Source: Pseudomonas palmensis
GTDB lineage: Bacteria > Pseudomonadota > Gammaproteobacteria > Pseudomonadales > Pseudomonadaceae
Length of the DNA: 64,000 nucleotides
Assembly: GCF_017848315.1 (NCBI RefSeq)
Contig: NZ_JAFKEC010000025.1
Location: 1-64,000, forward strand
Reading direction: 5' to 3'
Below the pieces are notes generated by a model. That model was given only the letters and a program-made list of their open reading frames with translations, ran no database searches and had not been told where the DNA came from. How positions within the stretch are numbered: the first letter of the stretch is position 1; every line of letters begins with the position of its first letter. Below are positions 47,388 to 61,117 of this stretch, in pieces. Made by a program: the position numbers and the translations under genes.

Positions 47388-47903
47388 TCAGAACGGGATG
47401 TCGTCATCGAAGCTGTCGAAGTCGGCAGCCGGCTGCGGCGCAGGCTGTTGCGGCGCAGGGCGCTGCTGAGGGGCCTGCTGCGGACGCTGCTGAGGCGCCT
47501 GCTGACGTGGGGCCTGGTTGTAGTTGTTGCCACCCTGCTGCGAACCGTCCTGGTTTTGCGGACGACCACCCAGCAGCTGCATGGTGCCCTGCATGTCGAC
47601 GATGATCTCGGTGGTGTAACGCTTGATGCCGTCCTTTTCCCACTCGCGGGTCTGCAGCTTGCCCTCGATGTACACCTGCGAACCCTTGCGCAGGTACTCG
47701 CCGGCAATCTCGGCAACCTTGCCGAACATCGACACTCGGTGCCACTCGGTACGCTCGACCTTCTGGCCGGTCTGCTTGTCGGTCCACTGCTCGCTGGTGG
47801 CCAGGCTGAGGTTGGTCACCGCGTTGCCGTTGGGCAGGTGGCGAACTTCAGGGTCCTGGCCGCAAGTGCCGACCAAAATGACTTTGTTAACCCCACGGGC
47901 CAT
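47388..47903 (-). CDS. ssb: Single-stranded DNA-binding protein
   Basis: The 171-residue SSB has the N-terminal OB fold ([21 protein letters not shown]), a Gln/Pro-rich linker (about 113-158) and the protein-interaction tip [11 protein letters not shown]. It acts as a tetramer in replication and repair. It lies 9 bp after the MFS gene on the same strand and opposite uvrA, a common pseudomonad arrangement. Confidence 0.97.
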   Translation of the reverse strand: MARGVNKVILVGTCGQDPEVRHLPNGNAVTNLSLATSEQWTDKQTGQKVERTEWHRVSMFGKVAEIAGEYLRKGSQVYIEGKLQTREWEKDGIKRYTTEIIVDMQGTMQLLGGRPQNQDGSQQGGNNYNQAPRQQAPQQRPQQAPQQRPAPQQPAPQPAADFDSFDDDIPF

Positions 47904-47912
47904 AACGTTCTC

Positions 47913-49307
47913 CTAGGCTTGGCACGCCGCGGGCGCCGGGTTTACCAGCAGCTCCAGGGCCGTACGATCCAAAATTTGTGTATCCAGTTTGATATAGATG
48001 GCGGCTTCCTCTGCCACCACCACTGCGTCGGTCACACCCGGCACGGCCTTGAGGCGCTCGGTCAAGCCCGCTTCGCGCATCGCTTCTGGCGACAACGGCA
48101 AGCGCAGGCTCGTCACGTAAGGTGGTTCGCGCATAGTAACAGCTATGGCCAACCAAAGGGCACAGAGGCCTGCGCACCCCAGGAAAACCACGCTCAAGCC
48201 GCCATGCTGGAACAACCAGCCACCCATGATCCCGCCCAGCGCCGCCCCCAGGAACTGGCTGGTGGAGTACACCCCCATCGCCGTGCCCTTGCCACCGGCC
48301 GGCGACACCTTGCTGATCAGCGAAGGCAACGAGGCTTCGAGCAGGTTGAAGGCGGTGAAGAAGATCACCGTGCCGATCACCAGTGACTGCAGGCTGTTGC
48401 CCAGCTCCCAGAAAAACAGCTCTGTGAGCATGAGCACACTGACCGCGCCCAGCAGGACACGTTTCATCTTGCGCTTTTTTTCACCGTAGATGATGAACGG
48501 AATCATTGCGAAGAATGAAACCAGCAAGGCGGTGAGGTAGACCCACCAGTGCTCCTCTTTCGGCAACCCGCCACGCTCCACGAACGCCAGCGGCAAGGCG
48601 ACGAAGCTGGCCATGAGGATGGCGTGCAGCACGAAGATGCCGACGTCCAGGCGTAGCAGGTCGGGGTGACGCAGGGTCGGCCCCAGGGCCTGCTTGGCCA
48701 CGCCCGACTCGCGGTGCGCCAGCGGGCCGTTGGAGGCCGGCACCACGAAGGCGATCAGGCCGATGCCCACCACCGCCATCGCCGCGGTGGCCAGGAACAA
48801 CCCCGACAGGCCGAAGGCCCGCGTTACCAGAGGCCCCACGACCATCGCCACGGCGAACGACAGGCCGATGCTCATGCCGATCATGGCCATGGCCTTGGTG
48901 CGGTGCTGTTCGCGGGTGAGGTCCGAGAGCAACGCCATGACCGCGGCGGAGATGGCGCCCGCACCCTGCAGGATGCGCCCGGCGATCACGCCCCAGATCG
49001 AGTCGGCCTGCGCTGCCAGCACGCTGCCCAGGGCAAAGATCACCAGCCCCAGGTAGATCACCGGCCGACGGCCGATGCGGTCGGAAATGACCCCGAACGG
49101 AATCTGCAGTACGGCCTGGGTCAGGCCATAGGCACCGATGGCCAGGCCGATGAGCGCCGGCGTGGCGCCCGCCAGGTCCATGCCATAGGTGGCCAGTACC
49201 GGCAGCACCATGAACATGCCCAGCATACGGAAGGCGAACACCAGGGCCAGGCCGCCTGCGGCGCGGGTCTCGCTGCCGCTCATGCGTTCGCTGTGGGGAT
49301 CGTGCAT
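47913..49307 (-). CDS. MFS transporter, YajR-like with C-terminal YAM-type domain
   Basis: The 464-residue protein has 12 TM helices, the MFS loop DRIGRRPVI and motif C-like GxxxGPxxG ([12 protein letters not shown]). A cytoplasmic C-terminal domain of about 70 residues ([15 protein letters not shown] to the end) resembles the ferredoxin-like YAM domain of YajR. The substrate is unknown; proton-driven efflux is likely. It is upstream of ssb and divergent from uvrA. Confidence 0.85.
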   Translation of the reverse strand: MHDPHSERMSGSETRAAGGLALVFAFRMLGMFMVLPVLATYGMDLAGATPALIGLAIGAYGLTQAVLQIPFGVISDRIGRRPVIYLGLVIFALGSVLAAQADSIWGVIAGRILQGAGAISAAVMALLSDLTREQHRTKAMAMIGMSIGLSFAVAMVVGPLVTRAFGLSGLFLATAAMAVVGIGLIAFVVPASNGPLAHRESGVAKQALGPTLRHPDLLRLDVGIFVLHAILMASFVALPLAFVERGGLPKEEHWWVYLTALLVSFFAMIPFIIYGEKKRKMKRVLLGAVSVLMLTELFFWELGNSLQSLVIGTVIFFTAFNLLEASLPSLISKVSPAGGKGTAMGVYSTSQFLGAALGGIMGGWLFQHGGLSVVFLGCAGLCALWLAIAVTMREPPYVTSLRLPLSPEAMREAGLTERLKAVPGVTDAVVVAEEAAIYIKLDTQILDRTALELLVNPAPAACQA

Positions 49308-49375
49308 GGATAAACCTCGTGTGAACCGGCGGCGATTCTACCAGTCGGATCGGTTAACGGCATATACGCGACGCT

Positions 49376-49405
49376 TTGCCGCGTGGTGGCAGCGCGCCGT
49401 ATACT
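49376..49405 (+). promoter_or_regulatory. Likely sigma70 promoter of uvrA
   Basis: TTGCCG and TATACT are separated by 18 bp and lie 32 bp before the GTG start. No LexA box (CTG-N10-CAG type) was seen in the gap, so SOS control is not evident here. Confidence 0.55.
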
Positions 49406-49436
49406 CCTCCGTTTATGCCCGCCAAGCGAGGCCGCA

Positions 49437-52271
<2,835 letters not shown>

Positions 52272-52272
52272 A

Positions 52273-52303
52273 CTGCAGGAGCCGGCCTTGCCGTCTCCTG
52301 CAC
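52273..52303. repeat. Degenerate REP element after uvrA
   Basis: TGCAGGAG (52274-52281) and CTCCTGCA (52295-52302) are inverted around GCCGGCCTTGCCGT. It looks like a REP unit with part of its core deleted. Confidence 0.55.
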
Positions 52304-52318
52304 AGCGGCATGCGGGCA

Positions 52319-52354
52319 CAAAAAAAGGCCATCGGGTACACCCCGATGGCCTTG
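52319..52354 (-). terminator. Terminator of the ferritin gene
   Basis: A GC-rich stem AGGCCATCGGG/CCCGATGGCCT is followed leftward by a run of U (seen as AAAAAA at 52321-52326). It ends the leftward bfr transcript and may weakly stop uvrA read-through. Confidence 0.88.
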
Positions 52355-52370
52355 TTCGTTGCGCGGTGGA

Positions 52371-52835
52371 TTACATCTGCGATTGCAGGTAGTTCTCCAG
52401 GCCCAGCGACTTGATCAGACCCTGCTGCTTCTCCAGCCAGTAGGTGTGATCTTCTTCGGTGTCGGCCAACTGCACACGCAGGATGTCACGGCTGACGTAG
52501 TCCTTGTGCAGCTCGCACAGCTCGATGCCTTTGCACAGCGCAGCGCGCACCTTGTACTCAAGGCGCAGGTCGGCGGCGATCATCTCGGGCACGGTGGTGC
52601 CGATGTCCAGGTCGTCCGGGCGCATGCGCGGGGTGCCTTCGAGCATGAGAATGCGGCGCATCAGGGCGTCGGCGTGTTGTGCCTCTTCTTCCATCTCGTG
52701 GTTGATACGCTCGTAGAGCTTGCTGAAGCCCCAGTCTTCGTACATGCGCGAGTGGATGAAGTATTGGTCACGTGCCGCCAGTTCGCCCGTCAGCAACGTG
52801 TTGAGATAATCGATTACGTCCGGGTGACCTTGCAT
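52371..52835 (-). CDS. bfr: Bacterioferritin-family ferritin (BfrA/FtnA type)
   Basis: The 154-residue subunit stores iron in a 24-mer shell. The ferroxidase ligands E18, E51 and H54 are in place. Position 52, the heme-binding methionine of true bacterioferritins, is alanine ([10 protein letters not shown]). This matches the P. aeruginosa PA4235 type, annotated bfrA but shown to behave as a heme-free ferritin, FtnA. It lies beside katA, as in that species, linking iron storage with peroxide defence. Confidence 0.93.
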   Translation of the reverse strand: MQGHPDVIDYLNTLLTGELAARDQYFIHSRMYEDWGFSKLYERINHEMEEEAQHADALMRRILMLEGTPRMRPDDLDIGTTVPEMIAADLRLEYKVRAALCKGIELCELHKDYVSRDILRVQLADTEEDHTYWLEKQQGLIKSLGLENYLQSQM

Positions 52836-52950
52836 TGCCCTGACTCTCCCTGTGTGAAAGCCATAGTTTGAACCAGGATGACTGTAAGGTCACTGCAAAT
52901 TGCGCTAAAACCGCTAAAAAAGTGGGCAAACAGTAGTCAATTGCATTGAA

Positions 52951-52974
52951 AAACCGCCCAGATGAGGGCGGTTC
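52951..52974 (-). terminator. Terminator of katA
   Basis: AACCGCCC (52952-52959) pairs with GGGCGGTT (52966-52973), followed leftward by a U-run (TTTTTC on the transcribed strand). It is placed 17 bp after the katA stop. Confidence 0.88.
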
Positions 52975-52990
52975 TTCTTATCACTTCGAC

Positions 52991-54439
52991 TTAGGCCAGA
53001 TTGAGACCCAATGCCTTTGCGATTCCCCCTCCGTAGGCCGGATCGGCCTTGAAGAAGTGCTGCAGCTGACGCTCCACCACATCGCGCGAGACGCTGGCCA
53101 TGGTGCCGGCGATGTTGGCGATCAGCAGGGCCTTCTGCTCATCGTTCATCAGGCGGAACAGCGCACCGGCGTGACTGTAGTAGTCGGTGTCTTCACGATG
53201 ATCGTAACGGTCTGCTGCGCCACCGAGGGCCAGTGCAGGCTCAGCGTACTGCGGGGCCTGCTTGGGTGCGTCGGCGTAGCTGTTGGGCTCGTAGTTGGGC
53301 GCCGCGCCGCCGTTGCTGCCAAAGGCCATCGAACCATCGCGCTGGTAGCTGTTCACCGGGCTGCGTGGGGCGTTTACCGGCAGTTGCTGGTGGTTGGTAC
53401 CCACACGGTAACGGTGAGCGTCTGCGTAGGCGAATATGCGGCCCTGCAGCATGCGGTCTGGCGACAGCCCCACACCGGGGATCATGTTGCTGGGGCCGAA
53501 CGCGGCCTGCTCGACTTCGGCAAAGTAGTTGAGCGGGTTGCGGTTGAGCTCCAGTTCGCCCACCTCGATCAGCGGATAGTCCTTCTGCGACCAGGTCTTG
53601 GTCACGTCGAACGGGTTCTCGGCACGGCTGGCGGCCTCGGCTTCGCTCATGACCTGGATGCACACGCTCCATTTAGGGAAGTCACCGCGCTCGATCGCTT
53701 CGAACAGGTCGCGCTGGGCGTAATCCGGGTCGGTACCGGCCAGGCGGGCCGCCTCGGCAGGCGCCAGGTTCTTGATGCCCTGCTTGGTCTTGAAGTGCCA
53801 CTTGACCCAGGTACGCTGGCCCTGTGCGTTGATCAGGCTGTAGGTGTGGCTGCCGAAACCGTGCATGTGACGGTAACCGTCCGGGATGCCGCGGTCGGAA
53901 AACAGGATGGTGACCTGGTGCAGCGATTCGGGCGAATGCGACCAGAAGTCCCACATCATCTGCGGGCTTTTCAGGTTGCTTTGAGGCAGGCGCTTCTGGG
54001 TGTGGATGAAGTCCGGGAACTTCAACGGATCACGGATGAAGAACACCGGCGTGTTGTTGCCCACGATGTCCCAGTTGCCTTCCTCGGTGTAGAACTTGAG
54101 TGCAAAACCCCGAGGGTCACGCTCGGTATCGGCCGAACCCCGCTCGCCACCCACGGTGGAGAAACGCAGGAAGGTCTCGGTCTGCTTGCCGACGCTGCCG
54201 AACAGCTTGGCGCAGGTGTACTGGGTGATATCGCGGCTGACGGTAAACGTGCCATAGGCACCCGACCCCTTGGCGTGTACACGGCGCTCAGGGATGTTCT
54301 CGCGGTTGAAGTGCGCAAGCTTTTCAATCAGGTGGAAGTCTTCCAGCAACAACGGACCCCGCGGGCCTGCCGAACGCGAGTTCTGGTTGTCGGCGACCGG
54401 CGCGCCACTGGCGGTGGTCAGCGTTTTGTTCTGGCTCAT
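52991..54439 (-). CDS. katA: Catalase KatA (monofunctional, small-subunit clade)
   Basis: The 482-residue heme catalase has the active-site histidine H55 in RRVHAKG, the VGNNTPVFF asparagine region and the heme-tyrosine motif [19 protein letters not shown] lies 6 nt before the ATG. No signal peptide is seen, so it should be cytoplasmic. It lies between the ferritin gene and the alpha ribosomal operon. Confidence 0.97.
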   Translation of the reverse strand: MSQNKTLTTASGAPVADNQNSRSAGPRGPLLLEDFHLIEKLAHFNRENIPERRVHAKGSGAYGTFTVSRDITQYTCAKLFGSVGKQTETFLRFSTVGGERGSADTERDPRGFALKFYTEEGNWDIVGNNTPVFFIRDPLKFPDFIHTQKRLPQSNLKSPQMMWDFWSHSPESLHQVTILFSDRGIPDGYRHMHGFGSHTYSLINAQGQRTWVKWHFKTKQGIKNLAPAEAARLAGTDPDYAQRDLFEAIERGDFPKWSVCIQVMSEAEAASRAENPFDVTKTWSQKDYPLIEVGELELNRNPLNYFAEVEQAAFGPSNMIPGVGLSPDRMLQGRIFAYADAHRYRVGTNHQQLPVNAPRSPVNSYQRDGSMAFGSNGGAAPNYEPNSYADAPKQAPQYAEPALALGGAADRYDHREDTDYYSHAGALFRLMNDEQKALLIANIAGTMASVSRDVVERQLQHFFKADPAYGGGIAKALGLNLA

Positions 54440-54490
54440 GCACTCTCTCCTTAATCAGACTTTTGCGGCCGGCTAATCGGCGTAGGCAGA

Positions 54491-54519
54491 AGTATCGACC
54501 AGGAACATGACACCATCAA
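54491..54519 (-). promoter_or_regulatory. Candidate sigma70 promoter of katA
   Basis: Read leftward, TTGATG and GATACT are 17 bp apart, giving a leader of about 45 nt. No clear OxyR site could be recognised upstream. Confidence 0.45.
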
Positions 54520-54566
54520 ATTCATTACATGACTGAGATCAATAGATTATTTCAATTCACGCAGAA

Positions 54567-54593
54567 ACAAAAAACCGGGCACTGGGCCCGGTT
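54567..54593 (-). terminator. Terminator of the alpha operon (after rplQ)
   Basis: AACCGGGC (54573-54580) pairs with GCCCGGTT (54586-54593), and the transcribed strand continues into a U-run. It ends the leftward rpsM-rplQ transcript. Confidence 0.92.
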
Positions 54594-54614
54594 CCTTGTT
54601 ACAGACTGTTCGCC

Positions 54615-55001
54615 TTACTCAGCAGCTTCAACCGAGCCACCAACAGGACGATCAACCAGCTCGACGTACGCCATAGGTGCGTTATCGCCAGCGCGGAAAC
54701 CGCACTTGAGGATACGCAGGTAGCCGCCCTGACGGGTGGCATAGCGCTTGCCCAGATCGTTGAACAGCTTACCGACGATTTCTTTCGAACGGGTACGGTC
54801 GAAAGCCAGACGACGGTTAGCAACGCTGTCTTCCTTGGCCAGGGTGATCAGCGGCTCGGCAACGCGGCGCAGTTCCTTGGCTTTTGGCAGAGTAGTTTTG
54901 ATCAGCTCGTGCTCGAACAGCGACACCGCCATGTTCTGGAACATGGCCTTACGGTGAGAGCTGGTACGGCTCAGGTGACGTCCACTTTTACGATGACGCA
55001 T
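54615..55001 (-). CDS. rplQ: 50S ribosomal protein L17
   Basis: The 128-residue protein starts [21 protein letters not shown], the L17 signature, and lies near the exit tunnel of the large subunit. AAGGA precedes the ATG at 55001; the longer frame adds six residues without an SD. It is the last gene of the alpha operon. Confidence 0.98.
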   Translation of the reverse strand: MRHRKSGRHLSRTSSHRKAMFQNMAVSLFEHELIKTTLPKAKELRRVAEPLITLAKEDSVANRRLAFDRTRSKEIVGKLFNDLGKRYATRQGGYLRILKCGFRAGDNAPMAYVELVDRPVGGSVEAAE

Positions 55002-55044
55002 GGGTTCATTCCTTACCAAACACTACGTTCGGTGATTACGACGA

Positions 55045-56046
55045 TCAGGCAGTCGCCTTGTCGTCCTTCTTAAGACTTGCAGGCGGCCAGTTGTCGAGGC
55101 GCATGCCGAGGGACAGACCACGGGAGGCCAGAACGTCCTTGATTTCGGTCAAGGATTTCTTGCCCAGGTTCGGAGTCTTCAACAGTTCTACTTCGGTACG
55201 CTGAATCAGGTCGCCGATGTAGTAAATGTTCTCCGCCTTAAGGCAGTTGGCCGAACGCACGGTCAATTCCAGATCGTCAACCGGACGAAGCAGGATCGGA
55301 TCGATCTCGTCTTCCTGTTCGACTACCACTGGTTCGCTGTCACCCTTGAGGTCGACGAATGCAGCCAACTGCTGTTGCAGGATGGTTGCAGCACGACGGA
55401 TTGCCTCTTCAGGATCCAGAGTACCGTTGGTTTCCAGATCAATAACCAGCTTGTCCAGGTTAGTACGCTGCTCGACACGGGCGTTTTCCACCACGTATGC
55501 GATACGGCGAACCGGGCTGAACGAAGAGTCGAGCTGCAAGCGACCAATGCTGCGGCTTTCGTCTTCATCGCTCTGACGCGAATCGGCCGGTTCATAACCA
55601 CGACCACGAGCTACGGTGAGCTTCATGTTCAAGGCGCCATTGGACGCCAGGTTAGCGATTACGTGATCGGGGTTAACGATCTCGACATCATGATCCAGCT
55701 GAATATCGGCAGCGGTAACCACCCCCGAACCCTTCTTCGACAAGGTCAGCGTAACTTCGTCACGACCGTGCAGTTTGATAGCCAGGCCTTTCAGGTTCAA
55801 CAGGATTTCAATGACGTCTTCCTGAACACCTTCGATGGCGGAGTACTCGTGGAGTACACCGTCGATCTCGGCCTCGACTACTGCACAGCCAGGCATGGAG
55901 GACAACAGGATGCGGCGCAGCGCGTTGCCCAGGGTATGGCCAAAACCACGCTCGAGAGGCTCGAGAGTGATTTTAGCGCGGGTTGGACTGACGACCTGCA
56001 CATCGATGTGGCGGGGCGTCAGGAACTCATTTACCGAAATCTGCAT
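55045..56046 (-). CDS. rpoA: DNA-directed RNA polymerase alpha subunit
   Basis: The 333-residue alpha subunit has an N-terminal assembly domain ([23 protein letters not shown], residues 28-50) and a C-terminal domain contacting UP elements and activators ([32 protein letters not shown]). It sits between rpsD and rplQ as usual. Confidence 0.98.
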   Translation of the reverse strand: MQISVNEFLTPRHIDVQVVSPTRAKITLEPLERGFGHTLGNALRRILLSSMPGCAVVEAEIDGVLHEYSAIEGVQEDVIEILLNLKGLAIKLHGRDEVTLTLSKKGSGVVTAADIQLDHDVEIVNPDHVIANLASNGALNMKLTVARGRGYEPADSRQSDEDESRSIGRLQLDSSFSPVRRIAYVVENARVEQRTNLDKLVIDLETNGTLDPEEAIRRAATILQQQLAAFVDLKGDSEPVVVEQEDEIDPILLRPVDDLELTVRSANCLKAENIYYIGDLIQRTEVELLKTPNLGKKSLTEIKDVLASRGLSLGMRLDNWPPASLKKDDKATA

Positions 56047-56068
56047 GGATGCACCTATTTTCTAGCCC

Positions 56069-56689
56069 TTACTTGGAGTAGAGCTCGACAATCAGGCTTT
56101 CGTTGATGTCGGCAGACAGATCACTGCGAGCAGGAACGTTCTTGAAAACGCCCGACTTCTTCGCGGTGTCTACATCTACCCACTCAACGCGGCCACGCTG
56201 GGCGCACAGTTCAAGGGCTTGAACAATGCGCAGCTGGTTCAGCGACTTCTCGCGAACCGCGACCACGTCACCCGGACGAACTTGGTAGGACGGAACGTTT
56301 ACAGTCTTGCCGTTAACGCTGATCGCTTTGTGCGAAACCAGCTGACGGGATTCGGCACGAGTAGCGCCAAAGCCCATACGATAAACGACGTTATCCAGAC
56401 GGCATTCGAGCAGTTGCAGCAGGTTCTCACCAGTAGCGCCCTTCGAGGAGGCCGCTTGCTTGTAGTAACCGCTGAACTGACGCTCGAGCACGCCGTAGAT
56501 ACGACGGACTTTTTGCTTTTCACGCAGCTGGGTGCCGTAGTCGGACTGACGACCGCGGCGCTGACCGTGAATACCTGGGGCTGCTTCGATGTTGCACTTC
56601 GATTCCAGAGCGCGAACGCCGCTCTTCAGGAACAGATCGGTGCCTTCACGACGAGACAGTTTGCATTTTGGACCAATGTAACGTGCCAT
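56069..56689 (-). CDS. rpsD: 30S ribosomal protein S4
   Basis: The 206-residue protein starts [23 protein letters not shown], split here at residue 20, and has an S4 RNA-binding domain near [12 protein letters not shown]. It nucleates 30S assembly. In E. coli S4 represses the alpha operon by binding the rpsM leader; whether that holds here is unknown. Confidence 0.98.
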   Translation of the reverse strand: MARYIGPKCKLSRREGTDLFLKSGVRALESKCNIEAAPGIHGQRRGRQSDYGTQLREKQKVRRIYGVLERQFSGYYKQAASSKGATGENLLQLLECRLDNVVYRMGFGATRAESRQLVSHKAISVNGKTVNVPSYQVRPGDVVAVREKSLNQLRIVQALELCAQRGRVEWVDVDTAKKSGVFKNVPARSDLSADINESLIVELYSK

Positions 56690-56704
56690 TTATCTGTCTC
56701 CTGA

Positions 56705-57094
56705 TTACACGCGGCGCTTCTTCGGCGGACGGCACCCGTTATGCGGGATTGGCGTCACGTCGGTGATGCTGGCGATCTTGTAGCCACAGCCGTTCAGAGC
56801 ACGAACAGCGGACTCACGACCTGGACCTGGACCCTTGACGTTGACGTCGAGGTTCTTCAGACCATATTCCAGCGCAGCTTGACCAGCACGCTCAGCAGCT
56901 ACTTGAGCAGCGAACGGGGTGGACTTGCGGGAACCGCGGAAACCCGAACCGCCGGAGGTAGCCCAGGACAGGGCGTTACCTTGACGATCGGTAATGGTCA
57001 CGATGGTGTTGTTAAAGGACGCATGGATGTGGGCGATGCCATCAACCACTGTCTTTTTAACTTTTTTACGAGGACGAGCAGCAGGTTTTGCCAT
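56705..57094 (-). CDS. rpsK: 30S ribosomal protein S11
   Basis: The 129-residue protein shows the S11 segments [17 protein letters not shown] and the terminal [15 protein letters not shown]. It sits on the 30S platform and helps form the mRNA path. It lies 15 bp before rpsD and 30 bp after rpsM. Confidence 0.98.
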   Translation of the reverse strand: MAKPAARPRKKVKKTVVDGIAHIHASFNNTIVTITDRQGNALSWATSGGSGFRGSRKSTPFAAQVAAERAGQAALEYGLKNLDVNVKGPGPGRESAVRALNGCGYKIASITDVTPIPHNGCRPPKKRRV

Positions 57095-57124
57095 GTCTAT
57101 ATTCCTGTCGATTCGCTGGTGCGA

Positions 57125-57481
57125 TTACTTGCGGATCGGCTTACGCGGACCTTTACGGGTACGCGCGTTGGTCTTGGTACGCTGACCGCGTACTGGCAGA
57201 CCCCGACGATGACGCAGGCCGCGGTAGCAACCCAGGTCCATCAACCGCTTGATTTTCATGTTGATGTCGCGACGCAGGTCACCTTCAGTGGTGAACTTCG
57301 CAACTTCGCTACGCAGCTGTTCAATCTGCTCGTCGCTCAGATCTTTGATCTTCACGGCTGGGTTGACCCCAGTGTCTGCACAGATTTTCTGTGCAGTTGT
57401 GCGACCGACACCATAGATGTAGGTCAGCGAGATAACAGTGTGCTTGTTATCTGGAATGTTAACGCCTGCAATACGGGCCAT
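57125..57481 (-). CDS. rpsM: 30S ribosomal protein S13
   Basis: The 118-residue protein starts [20 protein letters not shown] and ends in a basic tail, [21 protein letters not shown] (split at residue 20). It contacts tRNA and the subunit bridge. It is the first gene of the alpha operon, about 52 nt after a good promoter. Confidence 0.98.
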   Translation of the reverse strand: MARIAGVNIPDNKHTVISLTYIYGVGRTTAQKICADTGVNPAVKIKDLSDEQIEQLRSEVAKFTTEGDLRRDINMKIKRLMDLGCYRGLRHRRGLPVRGQRTKTNARTRKGPRKPIRK

Positions 57482-57540
57482 TCAGTGGGACTCCAATTGA
57501 CAGCTACCTACGCCCCGGAAGCCAAGAAATAGGGCGCGAG

Positions 57541-57569
57541 ATAATATCGCTGTAGAAACAAATAATCAA
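57541..57569 (-). promoter_or_regulatory. Promoter of the alpha operon (rpsM)
   Basis: Read leftward, TTGATT and TATTAT are exactly 17 bp apart, and the start would lie near 57534. It abuts the hairpin ending the spc operon. Confidence 0.7.
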
Positions 57570-57595
57570 CCCAGCAGCGCACTAGCTGCTGGGTT
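57568..57595 (-). terminator. Hairpin between rpmJ and rpsM
   Basis: An 11-bp perfect stem (57568-57578 with 57585-57595) with a 6-nt loop is followed leftward by T-rich sequence (GATTATTTG) but no long U-run. It probably acts as a partial terminator at the end of the spc operon. Confidence 0.6.
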
Positions 57596-57612
57596 TGAAG
57601 CACAGATCACAC

Positions 57613-57729
57613 TCAGCCTTGGCGCTGCTTGTGACGTGGTTCCGCGCTGCAAATCACTCGCACAACACCTTCGCGGCGAATAATTTTGCAGTTACGGCAC
57701 AGCTTTTTCACCGATGCACGAACTTTCAT
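57613..57729 (-). CDS. rpmJ: 50S ribosomal protein L36
   Basis: The 38-residue protein reads [20 protein letters not shown], followed by [18 protein letters not shown]. It keeps the zinc-binding set (C11, C14, C27, H33) of the C+ form. It is too short for many ORF callers. It lies between secY and the alpha operon. Confidence 0.97.
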
Positions 57730-57757
57730 CACCAACTCCTCGAACCTTAAGGGTCTC

Positions 57758-59089
57758 TCAGCGCAGCATTCCGCTGCCACCGTAGCCTTTCAGGTTGGCT
57801 TTCTTCATCAGGGATTCGTACTGGTGCGAAACGAGGTGCGATTGTACTTGGGACATGAAGTCCATCACAACCACTACCACAATCAGCAACGAGGTCCCGC
57901 CAAGGTAGAACGGAACGTTTGCCGCTACCACCAGGAACTGGGGCAACAGACACACGGCCGTCATATAAAGAGCACCGAACATGGTCAAGCGGGTCAGAAC
58001 GCCATCAATGTAGCGCGCCGACTGCTCGCCTGGACGGATGCCCGGAATAAAGGCACCGGACTTCTTCAGGTTTTCCGCTACGTCTTTCGGATTGAACATC
58101 AACGCCGTATAGAAGAAGCAGAAGAAAATAATCCCTGCACTAAACAGCAGAATATTCAACGGCTGACCAGGAGCGATCGACTGCGAGATGTCCTGCAGCC
58201 AGCCCATACCTTCAGACTGACCAAACCAGGCACCCAGCGAAGCCGGGAACAGCAAAATGCTGCTTGCGAAAATGGCTGGGATGACCCCGGCCATGTTCAC
58301 CTTCAGCGGCAAGTGGCTAGTCTGCGCAGCGAAGACCTTGCGGCCCTGCTGACGCTTGGCGTAGTGAACGGCGATTCGACGCTGACCACGCTCAATGAAC
58401 ACCACAAAACCGATAATCGCTACTGCCAGCAAACCGATAGCGACCAGAGCGAAAATGTTGATATCGCCCGTACGTGCAGACTCGAAAGACTGCCCGATTG
58501 CTCTCGGAAGACCGGCGACGATACCTGCGAAAATCAACATCGAGATACCGTTGCCTACACCGCGCTCCGTGATTTGCTCACCCAGCCACATCATGAACAT
58601 CGCACCCGCCACAAACGTGGAGACAGCGACGAAATGGAAGCCAAAGTCAGCAGAAAACGCTACACCCTGACCGGCCAGGCCGATGGACATGCCAACAGCC
58701 TGGACCAGCGCCAGGATAACGGTGCCGTAGCGGGTGTACTGGCTGATCTTGCGACGGCCAGCTTCACCTTCCTTCTTCAACTGCTCCAGCTGCGGGCTGA
58801 CGGCGGTCATCAGCTGCATGATGATCGATGCCGAAATGTACGGCATGATCCCCAGTGCAAAGATGCTCATCCGTTCCAGCGCGCCGCCGGAAAACATGTT
58901 GAACAAGCTAAGAATGGTCCCCTCATTCTGTCGAAACAGTTCCGCCAGCCGGTCCGGGTTGATGCCTGGAACTGGGATGTGTGCGCCTATCCGATAGACG
59001 ATGATCGCCAGAAACAGAAAACGCAGACGAGCCCAAAGTTCAGACATCCCGCCTTTACCGAGCGAAGAGAGAGCACCTTGCTTAGCCAT
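57758..59089 (-). CDS. secY: Preprotein translocase subunit SecY
   Basis: SecY forms the protein-conducting channel with SecE and SecG. The 443-residue protein has ten TM helices and the conserved segments [28 protein letters not shown] and the cytosolic loop [18 protein letters not shown]. The ATG directly abuts the rplO stop (TAAATG), and GAGGA lies upstream. Confidence 0.98.
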
Positions 59090-59524
59090 TTATTCCTCGA
59101 ACTTGCCGCCAGCTGCTTCGATAGCCGCACGCGCACCTTTGGTGGCTGCGATACCCTTGATGGTGACCGCGCGAGTAACTTCGCCGGACAGCATGATTTT
59201 CACACGCTGTACGTTTTGGTTAATCACGTTGGCATCCTTCAAGGATTGCACGGTGACAACGTCGCCTTCCACTTTGGCCAGCTCGGACAGACGCACTTCT
59301 GCGCGGTCCATGGCTTTCAGGGAAACGAAGCCGAATTTCGGCAGACGACGGTGCAGCGGCTGTTGACCGCCTTCAAAGCCTGGAGCGATGGTGCCACCGG
59401 AGCGGGAGGTCTGACCTTTGTGGCCACGGCCACCGGTCTTGCCCAAACCACTACCGATACCACGACCCGGACGATGCTTCTCGCGACGGGAACCCGGCGC
59501 TGGACTCAGATCATTGAGTTTCAT
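59090..59524 (-). CDS. rplO: 50S ribosomal protein L15
   Basis: The 144-residue protein starts [20 protein letters not shown] and has the Gly-rich L15 region [19 protein letters not shown]. It is a late-assembly protein of the large subunit. It lies between rpmD and secY. Confidence 0.98.
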   Translation of the reverse strand: MKLNDLSPAPGSRREKHRPGRGIGSGLGKTGGRGHKGQTSRSGGTIAPGFEGGQQPLHRRLPKFGFVSLKAMDRAEVRLSELAKVEGDVVTVQSLKDANVINQNVQRVKIMLSGEVTRAVTIKGIAATKGARAAIEAAGGKFEE

Positions 59525-59527
59525 CGA

Positions 59528-59704
59528 TTAACCCTCGACGCGCAGCATGTAGTAAGCCTTGTTGATCATCCCGCGATTCTCGGGAGTATCCAGGACTTCT
59601 ACAGTGTGACCGATGCGGCGCAGACCCAGACCCTTAACACACAGTTTGTGGTTAGGGAGACGGCCGGCGGTGCTTTTGATCAGCGTTACTTTGACGGTAG
59701 CCAT
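59528..59704 (-). CDS. rpmD: 50S ribosomal protein L30
   Basis: The 58-residue protein reads [20 protein letters not shown] at its start and ends [11 protein letters not shown], matching bacterial L30. It lies between rpsE and rplO with 2-3-bp gaps and is shorter than common ORF cutoffs. Confidence 0.97.
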   Translation of the reverse strand: MATVKVTLIKSTAGRLPNHKLCVKGLGLRRIGHTVEVLDTPENRGMINKAYYMLRVEG

Positions 59705-59706
59705 GA

Positions 59707-60207
59707 TCAGCGGATCTCCTCGACGCTCTTGCCGCGCTTGGCAGCAATGGATTCAGGAGATTGCATAGCCTTCAGACCCTTGAAAGTGGCATGAACCACG
59801 TTCACTGGGTTGGTCGAGCCGTAGCACTTGGCCAGGACGTTCTGAACGCCAGCAACTTCCAGGACAGCACGCATCGCGCCACCGGCGATGATACCGGTAC
59901 CGTCGGAAGCAGGCTGCATGTACACCTTCGAAGCGCCATGGGCGGACTTGGTGGCGTACTGCAGAGTGGTGCCGTTCAGGTCTACCTGAATCATGTTGCG
60001 ACGGGCAGCTTCCATGGCTTTCTGGATCGCAGCAGGTACTTCGCGCGATTTGCCACGGCCGAAACCAACGCGACCCTTGCCATCACCTACCACGGTCAAC
60101 GCGGTGAAGGTGAAGATACGGCCGCCTTTTACGGTTTTGGCTACGCGGTTAACTTGAACCAGCTTCTCGATGTAGCCTTCGTCGCGCTTTTGATCGTTAT
60201 TTGACAT
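59707..60207 (-). CDS. rpsE: 30S ribosomal protein S5
   Basis: The 166-residue protein has the S5 double-stranded RNA-binding segment [19 protein letters not shown] and [19 protein letters not shown]. It helps set decoding accuracy; mutations near the N-terminal loop give spectinomycin resistance. Confidence 0.98.
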   Translation of the reverse strand: MSNNDQKRDEGYIEKLVQVNRVAKTVKGGRIFTFTALTVVGDGKGRVGFGRGKSREVPAAIQKAMEAARRNMIQVDLNGTTLQYATKSAHGASKVYMQPASDGTGIIAGGAMRAVLEVAGVQNVLAKCYGSTNPVNVVHATFKGLKAMQSPESIAAKRGKSVEEIR

Positions 60208-60210
60208 AAC

Positions 60211-60561
60211 TTAGAACTCCAGTCCGCCTTCACGAGCACCATCTGCCAGCGCTTTAACGCGGCCGTGGTACTTGAAGCCAGAACGGTCAAAGGCAACTTG
60301 AGATACACCGGCGGCTTTCGCGCGCTCAGCTACCAGCTTGCCAACCTTAGTGGCCGCGTCGATGTTGCCAGTGGCGCCATCACGCAGGTCTTTGTCCAAA
60401 GTCGAGGCGCTGGCCAGGACTTTGCTGCCGTCGGCCGAAATGACCTGGGCATAGATGTGCTGCGAGGAGCGGAACACGCAGAGACGCACGACTTCGAGTT
60501 CGTGCATTTTCAGGCGTGCTTTGCGAGCGCGACGCAGTCGAGTAACTTTTTTGTCGGTCAT
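60211..60561 (-). CDS. rplR: 50S ribosomal protein L18
   Basis: The 116-residue protein has [20 protein letters not shown] and ends [20 protein letters not shown] (plus GGLEF). It binds 5S rRNA with L5 and L25. Confidence 0.98.
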   Translation of the reverse strand: MTDKKVTRLRRARKARLKMHELEVVRLCVFRSSQHIYAQVISADGSKVLASASTLDKDLRDGATGNIDAATKVGKLVAERAKAAGVSQVAFDRSGFKYHGRVKALADGAREGGLEF

Positions 60562-60571
60562 TTGCTATGCC

Positions 60572-61105
60572 CTACTTCTTCTTGGCTTCTTTACGACGGA
60601 CGACTTCGTCCGCGTAACGCACACCCTTGCCTTTGTACGGCTCTGGTGGACGGAAGTCGCGGATTTCAGCGGCCACCTGACCTACCAGCTGCTTGTCGAT
60701 ACCCTTGATCAGGATGTCGGTCTGGCTAGGGGTCTCAGCGGTGATGCCCTCAGGCAGTTCATAATCCACTGGGTGCGAGAAGCCGAGCGCCAGGTTCAGC
60801 ACGGTGCCCTTGGCTTGCGCCTTGTAACCAACACCGACCAGCTGGAGCTTGCGCTCGAAGCCTTGGCTTACGCCCTGGACCATGTTGTTCACGAGTGCAC
60901 GGGTAGTGCCGGCCATTGCGCGAGTTTGTTGGTCGCCGTTGCGAGCAGCGAAACGCAGCTCACCAGCTTCTTCAACAACTTCAACGGACGAGTGAACGTT
61001 CAGTTCGAGAGTGCCCTTGGCACCCTTCACCGAAAGCTGTTGGCCGACGAATTTGACTTCGACACCGGCTGGCAGCTTAACGGGGTTCTTAGCGACGCGA
61101 GACAT
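60572..61105 (-). CDS. rplF: 50S ribosomal protein L6
   Basis: The 177-residue protein starts [20 protein letters not shown] and has the C-terminal signature [20 protein letters not shown]. It lies near the factor-binding site of the 50S subunit. Confidence 0.98.
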   Translation of the reverse strand: MSRVAKNPVKLPAGVEVKFVGQQLSVKGAKGTLELNVHSSVEVVEEAGELRFAARNGDQQTRAMAGTTRALVNNMVQGVSQGFERKLQLVGVGYKAQAKGTVLNLALGFSHPVDYELPEGITAETPSQTDILIKGIDKQLVGQVAAEIRDFRPPEPYKGKGVRYADEVVRRKEAKKK

Positions 61106-61117
61106 GCTTATCCCCCC

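Noticed and set aside
49308..49436. LexA box controlling uvrA
   Set aside because: No CTG-N10-CAG palindrome of SOS type is present between the MFS gene and uvrA.
52836..52950. Regulatory site (Fur box or OxyR) before the ferritin gene
   Set aside because: No segment matched the consensus well enough to report.
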